A model generated the notes under the pieces. The model was given only the letters and a program-made list of their open reading frames with translations. It searched no databases and was not told the DNA's origin. From an uncultured Lachnospiraceae bacterium (GTDB lineage: Bacteria; Bacillota; Clostridia; Lachnospirales; Lachnospiraceae), in the NCBI GenBank assembly GCA_946403625.1, contig CAMJAP010000016.1:1-44705 (forward strand): a DNA stretch of 44,705 bases, read 5' to 3'. Of the stretch, positions 15,887 to 23,289 are shown one piece after another (positions within the stretch are counted from its first letter, which is position 1; the number at the start of each line of letters is the position of its first letter). Both the position numbers and the translations under genes were made by a program.

Positions 15887-15938
15887 CAGGAATATGGGCG
15901 ACTATCGGTATTTGTGACAAGGGAAGGCCGGTGCTGTC

Positions 15939-17450
15939 CTAATGAATGAAAGACAGCAGGATGTCAAAAACCGGAAGGTTGTCGGATACCACGATGGCGA
16001 TTTTTTCTTTTGCGCGGCTGAGACCGTGAAAAAGGTTGCGAACCGCAGAATGTGTCACCGGATCAGATGATGTCGTGACGGCGGATTCGGCGGGCATAGT
16101 CTTTTGGCGCAGATAGCCCTGCGTGTCGTAAAAGAAACTCGGATCCAACAGCATCACCACGGCGGCAAATTCTTTGCAGGCGGCATCGGAGATCTCCGTA
16201 GTCATGGCAGAGTCATCTTCCGGAGCAGGTTCCGTGATGAGTGAGGAATTACGGATATAGGTATAGCCTTCGCTTTGGTAGATCCGCAGCAGCCGTTTGG
16301 TTTCTTCGGCATTTCCGGCATAGGAAAGAGAAACATTCGGGTAGGAACGGTTCTTGTTGGCGCCGGCTTCTCCGGTACGGATCACACAACGGATGAAAGC
16401 AGACAATTCGTTGCTGCGCCGGATGTGATTGGTCAGACGGTAGTGCAGAAACTCCGGCAGACTTTCCAGGATATCCGCGCCGCATTCGGCCCGTTCGGAC
16501 AAGGCCAGCAGGTCTTCGCGGTCGTAGGAGATGATCACCGGGGCCTGCCAGGTATCGCGCAGGCGCAGGATCTCGGCCAGCATGGAACGGTTCAGGCGGT
16601 GGCCTTCATCCACGAGGATCGCATGGTAGTTCTTTTCGATCGGCGGAATGGATCCGTTTTCACAATAGTAGAAATCAATTCGTTTTAAGCGTTCATCCAG
16701 CTGTTCCAGTTCCGGCGTGTGGGATCCGAGATGAAAGACGCAGACGCAGTCCCGGCGGGAAAGTTGCATCGCAATGTCGTAGAGCAGGATGGTCTTGCCG
16801 GTGCCCGGAAAACCGGTAAATCCCTGTACGGTCGGTGCGGTTATGTTTTTCAGGATCTGTTTTTTGATATCCCGCTGCTGGAAAGTCAGAAAATACTCCT
16901 GCCGCAGGAAGCGATCCGGGTCGGTCAGAGGCGAGATCAGGTATTTTTCTTCCTGAAAGAGTTCTTCAATATCGCCATGATAGGAGTCGCCCTGTCGCAA
17001 CAGCAATTCGCTCAGTTCTGTCCAGCCGGCATCCACCAGACGACCGCTGCCCGTAAGGCGCACCAGTCGATCCGTATTGCTTACATAAGTATAAAAATAC
17101 ATAGTTTTGCTGAGGGTGGAAAGATAATAGCGATTTTGCAACAATTGGTAGCGAATGGCCTCGTCGGACACATTTCCGCTTTTTAATTCGATGTTGATGA
17201 TGGAATCTTCGTTGATGCGAAGCAGATCAAACTCTTTGCCGAGCTTGGGCATGACGAAGGAATAGTAATAATCCAATTCGGTGGTTTCTTCGGAAACCGA
17301 ACAGAGTTTTTCGGAGAAACGCGTGAGACCTTCCGTTTCCCAGGATTTGATCTTCAGATGATTTTTTCTGCCGGACATCTGCCGTTCCAGTCGCGAAAGG
17401 CGTGTGGGATCGGAGAGCCGGGTCAGTGCATAAATATTGATCGGACGCAT
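15939..17450 (-). CDS. NERD-like nuclease domain fused to a DUF2075 superfamily I ATPase
   Basis: A 503-residue protein from ATG 17450 (GGAG 7 nt before it); upstream codons overlap a TATAAT box. The N-terminal part contains a PD-(D/E)XK-like core: KEFDLLRI with an Asp at about 75, then IELKSG with Glu88 and Lys90. The ATPase part has Walker A GFPGTGKT (213-220), Walker B AILVDEGHR and a C-terminal helicase-like motif (HGLSRAKEKIAIVVS). DUF2075 proteins with nuclease domains are found in nucleic-acid stress and defence contexts. No neighbouring defence gene is evident, so the role is open. Standalone on the minus strand. Confidence 0.8.
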   Translation of the reverse strand: MRPINIYALTRLSDPTRLSRLERQMSGRKNHLKIKSWETEGLTRFSEKLCSVSEETTELDYYYSFVMPKLGKEFDLLRINEDSIINIELKSGNVSDEAIRYQLLQNRYYLSTLSKTMYFYTYVSNTDRLVRLTGSGRLVDAGWTELSELLLRQGDSYHGDIEELFQEEKYLISPLTDPDRFLRQEYFLTFQQRDIKKQILKNITAPTVQGFTGFPGTGKTILLYDIAMQLSRRDCVCVFHLGSHTPELEQLDERLKRIDFYYCENGSIPPIEKNYHAILVDEGHRLNRSMLAEILRLRDTWQAPVIISYDREDLLALSERAECGADILESLPEFLHYRLTNHIRRSNELSAFIRCVIRTGEAGANKNRSYPNVSLSYAGNAEETKRLLRIYQSEGYTYIRNSSLITEPAPEDDSAMTTEISDAACKEFAAVVMLLDPSFFYDTQGYLRQKTMPAESAVTTSSDPVTHSAVRNLFHGLSRAKEKIAIVVSDNLPVFDILLSFIH

Positions 17451-17478
17451 AAGGAATCTCCACCATACCGTTTTGTAC

Positions 17479-17484
17479 ATTATA
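17479..17484 (-). promoter_or_regulatory. -10 box for the NERD-DUF2075 gene
   Basis: TATAAT on the minus strand, about 30 bp before ATG 17450. No good -35 box was found, so this is a weak call, but it supports the shorter protein start. Confidence 0.45.
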
Positions 17485-17568
17485 TCATATATTTTTCGAA
17501 AAACGCCCATAAAAATCGCAAACCCGGTGCGTATGTATAAAGGTAGGGGGATCGCGGAGGATATTTTT

Positions 17569-17597
17569 TTGACAAAAATTGTAAAAAAGTATATTAT
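17569..17597 (+). promoter_or_regulatory. Promoter of the lipoprotein gene
   Basis: TTGACA (17569-17574) and TATTAT (17592-17597) with a 17-bp spacer, close to consensus, about 45 bp before the start codon. Confidence 0.85.
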
Positions 17598-17643
17598 CAG
17601 ACGCGGCGAGTTATTTTTTCAGAAATACAGGGAGGAATAAGAC

Positions 17644-18987
17644 ATGAAAAAGGAACAGAAACGAGTGGTCGGCAAGGTAGTAGCCGGAGCAATGATGACC
17701 GGTATGCTGTTTGCTTTGGCCGGATGCCAGTCCGAGGATGAGGATGACAGGGAATCCAGAGGCCGTGTTGAGGATCATGTAGAGGATCCGACGCCGGAAC
17801 CGACGGAAGAACCCACACCGGAACCGACCGCAGAGCCGACTGAGGAACCGACACCGGAACCGACGGAAGAGCCTACACCGGAACCGACCCAGGCATCGGT
17901 TGCAAGCGGTTATTCCGCACCGACGGAACTGAGCGACAGCCTGTATGACTATCAGATCCGTATCAATGACGATATCCTGCAGTTGCCGATGTATGTAGAT
18001 GACCTGCTGGCGCAGGGATGGGAAGCAAGTGAAAGGCTTTCCGATCTGAGCACCGGTATGAGACCGTCTACTTATGATCTGTACTATTTTGAGAAAGATG
18101 GTGTAAGACTTTGCGCCGATGTCATGAACTGGGATGTGAATGAGCGAACCGCAGGGGAGTGTGTGATCAACGGTTTCATGGTAGATCGTTTTGATGCCAA
18201 GGAAGCGGATGTACAGGTTCCGGGTGGTATCGATTGGAATGCATCTACGGCGGATGATGTGGTTGCAACCTACGGTACACCTTCTTATGAGAACGAAACA
18301 TCATCCCTGCAGTTTATCAAGTATGAAGAGGATACACGAAAGGGCATCGAGTTCCAGTTTGATCTGGCAACCGGAGAGCTTCGCAAGATCGAGTTGAACT
18401 ACTTTGTAAAACCGGAAGGCTTTGCCGAGGGAACCGTGAGCACGGATGTACCGGAACTGACAGCAAAGTATCAGGCACCGTCAGCATTGTCCGATGAGCC
18501 GAAGGATTTCATCATGGAAGTGGACGGCGCTATGTATCAGCTGCCCTGCCCGGTCAGCGAGTTTGTAAATAACGGCTGGGAGATCGTTACCGACAAATCG
18601 GAAGAGACCGTAGAAGGCCGCGGAGCCGGCAAGGTAACGCTGCGTAAGAACAACTTCTCCTTCTGGTCCTATGTGAGAAACTACGACGACAACGCAACAG
18701 CGATCGAGAACTGCTTCTTAAACAACTTCGAACTGCGCGATCATGATGCGAATGTAACCGTAAAGGTTTGCGGTGGTGTAGAGTATCACCAGTCCAAGGA
18801 CGAAGCAATGCAGATCCTCGAACCCCTCGGATTTACATTTGAGGAAAGCGATACCGGTAAGGAAGGTTCCGGCTATATCGTGCTGAAGTATGAGAGCTTT
18901 AAGAAATACGAGTTCTATGTCAGCGATGGTATCATCAAGGATATGTGTATTGTGAATGAGCTGAAGAGAGACGAACTCTTCCAGTAA
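17644..18987 (+). CDS. Lipoprotein with Pro/Glu/Thr linker and duplicated domain
   Basis: A 447-residue surface lipoprotein: positively charged N-terminus, hydrophobic stretch and lipobox LAGC with Cys28. Residues about 48-82 are a TPEPTEEP repeat linker that would span the cell wall. Two related units follow (about 91-265 and 280-447). Each starts with a P-x-x-LSD segment and an IxxDxxxQLP strand, and continues with an FVNNGWE/LLAQGWE motif, a NxFxxxxFDA-like strand and a V-x-V-x-GGx step. The fold is not recognised. Strong promoter and terminator of its own. Function unknown. Confidence 0.85.
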   Translation: MKKEQKRVVGKVVAGAMMTGMLFALAGCQSEDEDDRESRGRVEDHVEDPTPEPTEEPTPEPTAEPTEEPTPEPTEEPTPEPTQASVASGYSAPTELSDSLYDYQIRINDDILQLPMYVDDLLAQGWEASERLSDLSTGMRPSTYDLYYFEKDGVRLCADVMNWDVNERTAGECVINGFMVDRFDAKEADVQVPGGIDWNASTADDVVATYGTPSYENETSSLQFIKYEEDTRKGIEFQFDLATGELRKIELNYFVKPEGFAEGTVSTDVPELTAKYQAPSALSDEPKDFIMEVDGAMYQLPCPVSEFVNNGWEIVTDKSEETVEGRGAGKVTLRKNNFSFWSYVRNYDDNATAIENCFLNNFELRDHDANVTVKVCGGVEYHQSKDEAMQILEPLGFTFEESDTGKEGSGYIVLKYESFKKYEFYVSDGIIKDMCIVNELKRDELFQ

Positions 18988-19010
18988 GAAACAAAACAGG
19001 AAATCAAAAG

Positions 19011-19039
19011 CGGCTGCAGAATTCTGCAGCCGTTTTTTT
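19011..19039 (+). terminator. Terminator after the lipoprotein
   Basis: A perfect 22-bp palindrome (19011-19032) is followed by seven T. Very strong intrinsic terminator. Confidence 0.93.
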
Positions 19040-19055
19040 CATATTCGAGCAAGGA

Positions 19056-19490
19056 TTATTTTCTTACGGGAACCTTGAATACGGCCTTTTTGATCGTGCT
19101 CTGCGCATCGACACAAACGCCGGGCATATGTCCTTCGCCCGGGCCGATGATCAGAAAATCACCATCGGAAAGCACATGATCGATCCCGTCGAAACTGTTC
19201 TCATAAAAAGTAATATCTTTTTCGGGATTGTATTCCTGGGTGATCTTTAGCTGCTCAACCGGGATCATAGAGATGATCTCTTTGCCGGCGATCACATACT
19301 GGATATCATAGTATTTTTCGTGTGATTCGTATTTTGCAACATTGCGTAATTTGCTGGTGTAGCTCTGGATCAGTACATAGGAGCCGTTTTCCAGTTCGTA
19401 GCGGCCGATCTCCAGGGCAGCCATATCGTGGTTTCGGATGAATTCGTAGCAGGAAGCATCCAGTTCTTTGATCTTTTCCAATTCTTTCAT
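19056..19490 (-). CDS. YhcH/YjgK/YiaL family cupin-like protein
   Basis: A 144-residue member of the DUF386 family, a cupin-like beta barrel associated with sialic acid and other sugar catabolism loci. Family features are the ESHEKYYDIQYVIAGKE segment, ENSFDGIDHVLSDGDFLIIGPGEGHMPG (probable metal-binding Glu/His), and KKAVFKVPV at the end. It begins at ATG 19490 with AAAGGA upstream. No sugar pathway genes are adjacent, so the substrate cannot be inferred. Confidence 0.92.
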   Translation of the reverse strand: MKELEKIKELDASCYEFIRNHDMAALEIGRYELENGSYVLIQSYTSKLRNVAKYESHEKYYDIQYVIAGKEIISMIPVEQLKITQEYNPEKDITFYENSFDGIDHVLSDGDFLIIGPGEGHMPGVCVDAQSTIKKAVFKVPVRK

Positions 19491-19537
19491 TGTTAAGAGT
19501 CCTTTCTTTTGTGGTGAGATTTCAATTGCAAGGTCTA

Positions 19538-19566
19538 ATTATATCGCGTTCGTCATCGGAAAACAA
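19538..19566 (-). promoter_or_regulatory. Promoter of the YhcH-family gene
   Basis: TTGTTT (19566-19561) and TATAAT (19543-19538) on the minus strand with a 17-bp spacer. Confidence 0.75.
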
Positions 19567-19613
19567 GCGGTTCTGCGGAGCGGTGTGAGAGGGGGGCGAC
19601 GCATAACAAACTG

Positions 19614-19642
19614 TTGAGGATATGCCGGTTCCATGGTAGTAT
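19614..19642 (+). promoter_or_regulatory. Possible promoter of the zinc-ribbon membrane protein
   Basis: TTGAGG (19614-19619) and TAGTAT (19637-19642), 17-bp spacer; boxes are four of six or better matches. Confidence 0.5.
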
Positions 19643-19686
19643 CATAGGAAAAGAGTTCATAGGAACGGAGGATAACGGAGAGGATT

Positions 19687-20469
19687 ATGGCCGGAGCGCA
19701 GAAGATGAGCGGAGAGCAGATCGGAACGATCGTGATATTGGTTCTGGTGCTGATCATTGTGATCGCAGTGGTCGGATTGGTGCTTTATGCCAGACAGAGA
19801 ATACGAAAGTTTTCACGATCGGTGTTCGGAACACCGGATATCATAGCAGGATTAAACCAGGCGGGGCAGGAAGCGGAAGGACCACGTTCAGTATCCGCGA
19901 TGACCAGAGTGATCACCCCCAGGATCAAGGCGGATTTTCCGGAGATGAATGTGCCGGAGATGATCAGCAGGGCAAGAAATGTACTGCTGTCGTATCTGCG
20001 GGGAGTAACGGATCGCAATCCGGGATGCCTGCAGGAAGGAAACAGCGAACTGCGCAACCGTCTGGAGAACCATATCGGAGAACTGAATTCGCGGGAATTG
20101 AAGGAACGCTATGATAATCCGCATATCCATCAGATCGAGATCGCAGATTATCGCATGGAAAACGGAAGAAATGTGATCCGTTTTCAGGCGGCGCTGGAAT
20201 GCATGTTTACGGTCCGGGACAAAGACGGCAAGCTGGTACGGGGCAGTGAGCAGGTGAAATCTCAAAAGAAATACAATGTGGAGATGATCTATATTCAGGA
20301 TCGTTCGATCGTAGAGAATGACCTGGACGGCGCCATTGCCGTGAACTGCCCGAACTGCGGAGCACCGCTTTCGATGCGCGGGGCACACAAATGTATCTAT
20401 TGTGATGCGCCGGTGATCGAAGTAAATATGTATGCATGGAGTTTTTCTTCGGTAGAAGAAGTGCCCTGA
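19687..20469 (+). CDS. Membrane-anchored Tim44-like protein with C-terminal zinc ribbon
   Basis: 260 residues. One N-terminal membrane helix (about 12-34, IGTIVILVLVLIIVIAVVGLV) is followed by a cytoplasmic region. Its middle part (about 85-215; RARNVLLSYLRGV, then ELKERYDNPHIHQIEIADYRMENGRNVIRFQAAL) resembles Tim44-like lipid- or protein-binding domains. The end is a zinc ribbon, CPNCGAPLSMRGAHKCIYC, with two CxxC pairs. Related proteins occur in Lachnospiraceae without assigned function. Possibly a membrane-associated adaptor; confidence is moderate for the domain and low for the role. Confidence 0.75.
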   Translation: MAGAQKMSGEQIGTIVILVLVLIIVIAVVGLVLYARQRIRKFSRSVFGTPDIIAGLNQAGQEAEGPRSVSAMTRVITPRIKADFPEMNVPEMISRARNVLLSYLRGVTDRNPGCLQEGNSELRNRLENHIGELNSRELKERYDNPHIHQIEIADYRMENGRNVIRFQAALECMFTVRDKDGKLVRGSEQVKSQKKYNVEMIYIQDRSIVENDLDGAIAVNCPNCGAPLSMRGAHKCIYCDAPVIEVNMYAWSFSSVEEVP

Positions 20470-20545
20470 TGCGGCGGGCGTCGATCGACTCAAAGATTTA
20501 AAACAGAAAAAGTGTGCTGTCTGATAAAAGAGAAATGGGGTTACA

Positions 20546-21127
20546 GTGGAACGAACGATAGCGATCAACAGCGAAGAACAGTATCAAGAATTTCTGCGGG
20601 GGCTTCCGAAATATCGCGGCCTGTTAGGGTATTTTACGACCTATACGATCCGCGGCACGGTGCATACGAAGGAACTGCATGATTTTGAGCGGGCGCTCAA
20701 TCTCAAAAATCGCAGAAAGCGGATCACATATCTCTATGATCGTGTCTGCGACATCATTGATCAGTATAACGCCGAGCAGGGAATCACCTGTCATTACAGT
20801 GCAGAAGGCATCTGTGAAGATCCGAAACATCAAACGAGAAAGAACGGGTGTTGTTGTCACTGTTATCTGCAGCGACCGGACGGATGTCCGACGCGAAATC
20901 TTTCATGTAAATTCTATTTCTGCGACCATCTTGCAAAGAAATATCACGCGCTGACGATGGAAGATATCGATCTGCTGAAATTATTCACATGGAGTGAGCG
21001 CGAGATCATCAAAAACAATGTGTTTGTGACCAGAAAAACCTATATCAATCTGTTGTGCCTGGGCAGCTATCTGCTGTTTTGTATTTATTCGGTGGTAAAA
21101 TTCTACAGGATCAAAAATGTGTTTTAA
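20546..21127 (+). CDS. Cys-rich membrane protein of unknown function
   Basis: 193 residues from GTG 20546 (GGGGTTACA upstream). An N-terminal alpha-helical part is followed by a cysteine cluster at about 98-136: ICEDPKHQTRKNGCCCHC, then DGCPTRNLSCKFYFCDH, about nine cysteines plus histidines. The cluster could bind Fe-S or zinc. A single membrane helix lies near 168-185 (LLCLGSYLLFCIYSVVKF). Not recognised as a characterised family. It sits 76 bp after the zinc-ribbon protein on the same strand and 143 bp before the HD-GYP gene. Confidence 0.75.
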   Translation: MERTIAINSEEQYQEFLRGLPKYRGLLGYFTTYTIRGTVHTKELHDFERALNLKNRRKRITYLYDRVCDIIDQYNAEQGITCHYSAEGICEDPKHQTRKNGCCCHCYLQRPDGCPTRNLSCKFYFCDHLAKKYHALTMEDIDLLKLFTWSEREIIKNNVFVTRKTYINLLCLGSYLLFCIYSVVKFYRIKNVF

Positions 21128-21208
21128 AGATAGGAATTGAAAAAATATCGGCCCCATGGAAAAGTGTAGAAAATTTGGCTAAAATCGGTAAGAAATTTGT
21201 ATAAATTG

Positions 21209-21237
21209 TTGTATGTTTCATAATTTTTCGGTATAAT
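21209..21237 (+). promoter_or_regulatory. Promoter of the HD-GYP-REC gene
   Basis: TTGTAT (21209-21214) and TATAAT (21232-21237) with a 17-bp spacer, 33 bp before the start codon. Confidence 0.75.
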
Positions 21238-21270
21238 TAGAAAGAGTTTGAAGGTATTTGGGGTAGAATT

Positions 21271-23190
21271 ATGGAACAGAGGGAGAAACGGCGTCGGAGA
21301 CGGTTCTATACAACGATGTTTTTTGTATTCCTGTTTCTTGCGTCCATGACGATATATAATCTGACCACCTATTACCGGTCTTCCGTAGCCTATGTGGAAT
21401 CGCTCGGCGAGAGCAGCCTTGCCTATGAATCTGCCAAGATTGAGAGTTATGTGCAGATGGGGCGGGATGTGTTGTGTGTTACGGCAGACACGGTGGATTT
21501 TATGCTGAATTACGGCGTGCCGACGGAGGAGATCCTTTCTTATCTGGAGGACGAGACGGTAAAACAGCAGGGAAAGATGGATGAAAACTTTACGGGGATC
21601 TACGGTTGGATCGGCGGCGAATATCTGGACGGCGTCGGCTGGGTACCCCCGGAGGACTATGTGCCGCAGAAGCGGGACTGGTATCTTGCTGCGGCATCGG
21701 ATCCGGGCAAACCGGTGATCGTGCAGCCATATGTTGATGCGCAGACACAAACGGTGATGATCTCCGTTGCGCATATGCTTTCGGACGGGGAAAGCGTCGT
21801 TTCCCTGGATATCGCATTGAATAGAATACAGAATATCACGGAGAATATCCGGATCGGCGGCGTGGGCTATGGTTTTATCATGGACGACGACGGTCTGATC
21901 ATTGCACATTATGACGGGGCCGAGAAGGGAAAAGTATATCCGACGGATGAAGAACAGGCGGAGATGGTTGCAAAGATCCGTTCCATCGATACGGGAAACT
22001 TCCGGATTCGGATCTCGGGGGAGCAGTGTACGATCTTTACCAATAAGCTCATGGACGGCTGGCATGTGGTTATGGTGGTAAATAATACCAGACTGTTTGA
22101 GAGCATCCGGACTTCGATCATATTGCAGGCATTGGTTTCGGTATTGATCTTTGTGATCATTTTTATCTTCTGTTACATTGCATATCGGAGACTGGTGCTG
22201 CTCGGACAGAAAGATCTGGAGAACAGTGAACGGATCGTAAAACTGAATGCAAATATCATCAAGGCGCTGGCATTTACGATCGATGCCAAAGACCGATATA
22301 CCAGCGGTCATTCCCAGAGAGTGGCCAATTACGCGGTAGAACTGGCAAAACGGATGGGCAAGTCCGAGGAAGAGCAGAATATGATCTTTTACGCGGGACT
22401 GTTACACGATGTGGGTAAGATCCGTGTAAAAGAGGAAGTGTTGAACAAGCCCGGCAAGCTGACGAAAGAAGAGTTTGAACAGATCAAGATCCATACCGTC
22501 AGCGGCTATCATATTTTGAAAGATATTTACGATGACCCGCAGATGGCGCTCGGTGCAAAATACCATCACGAACGCTACAACGGAGAGGGATATCCGGATG
22601 GGTTGTCGGGAGAGAACATTCCGGAAGTGGCAAGGATCATCGGTGTGGCAGATGCCTATGATGCAATGTCTACCAAGCGCGGTTATCGTGATCCGCTGCC
22701 GCAGGAGACGATCAAAAAAGAGATCGAAAACGGGCGCGGAAGTCAGTTCGATCCGCAGATTGCCGATATTATGCTGCAGATGATCGCCGAAGATAAGGAC
22801 TATCAGATGCGTGAAGTGATCGACGCACAGAAGAACATCCTGATGATCGATGATGACGGATTTAATATCAAGACCGTCAAACTGATCATGCAGGAGGAGC
22901 CGCAGTATCGCGTGATCGGTGCCGAAAACTTTACGGATGCACAGGAGATCCTGAAAAAAGAACATATCGATCTGGTCCTTTTGGATCTGCTGATGCCGGA
23001 TATTGAAGGGTTTGAGGCGTTCAAAAAGATCCGGGAGATGTCGGAGGTACCGATCATTTTTATCACGGCCGATAAAAATATCGATACGATAAGGAAGGCG
23101 ATGGAACTGGGAGCAGCGGATTATGCGACCAAACCGTTTTTGCCGATCGCATTGAAGGAACGTATTCATGGAGTGATCTACAGTATTTAG
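21271..23190 (+). CDS. dCache-HD-GYP phosphodiesterase with C-terminal receiver domain
   Basis: 639 residues. A membrane helix (about 12-32) and another (about 283-309) flank an extracellular Cache-type sensor with the YVPQKRDWYLAA signature. The HD-GYP domain follows: LLHDVGK with His379-Asp380, HHERYNGEGYP with Gly440-Tyr441-Pro442, and RIIGVADAYDAMS. It degrades c-di-GMP. A receiver domain is attached at the very end, with the MIDDD pocket and the phosphoacceptor Asp572 in LLDLLMPD, and ITAD and KPF motifs. Most HD-GYP proteins carry REC at the N-terminus, so this order is unusual. Output could be set both by an extracellular ligand and by phosphorylation. Start ATG 21271 with GGGG upstream. 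Confidence 0.93.
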   Translation: MEQREKRRRRRFYTTMFFVFLFLASMTIYNLTTYYRSSVAYVESLGESSLAYESAKIESYVQMGRDVLCVTADTVDFMLNYGVPTEEILSYLEDETVKQQGKMDENFTGIYGWIGGEYLDGVGWVPPEDYVPQKRDWYLAAASDPGKPVIVQPYVDAQTQTVMISVAHMLSDGESVVSLDIALNRIQNITENIRIGGVGYGFIMDDDGLIIAHYDGAEKGKVYPTDEEQAEMVAKIRSIDTGNFRIRISGEQCTIFTNKLMDGWHVVMVVNNTRLFESIRTSIILQALVSVLIFVIIFIFCYIAYRRLVLLGQKDLENSERIVKLNANIIKALAFTIDAKDRYTSGHSQRVANYAVELAKRMGKSEEEQNMIFYAGLLHDVGKIRVKEEVLNKPGKLTKEEFEQIKIHTVSGYHILKDIYDDPQMALGAKYHHERYNGEGYPDGLSGENIPEVARIIGVADAYDAMSTKRGYRDPLPQETIKKEIENGRGSQFDPQIADIMLQMIAEDKDYQMREVIDAQKNILMIDDDGFNIKTVKLIMQEEPQYRVIGAENFTDAQEILKKEHIDLVLLDLLMPDIEGFEAFKKIREMSEVPIIFITADKNIDTIRKAMELGAADYATKPFLPIALKERIHGVIYSI

Positions 23191-23289
23191 GGGGGAAGAG
23201 ACGGGAAATCTCTTCAGACGGTAACGATGATAAACGGTATACGCAGAGCATTGGGGATGTGTTCCGGACAGTAATATGGGGGACTGATT

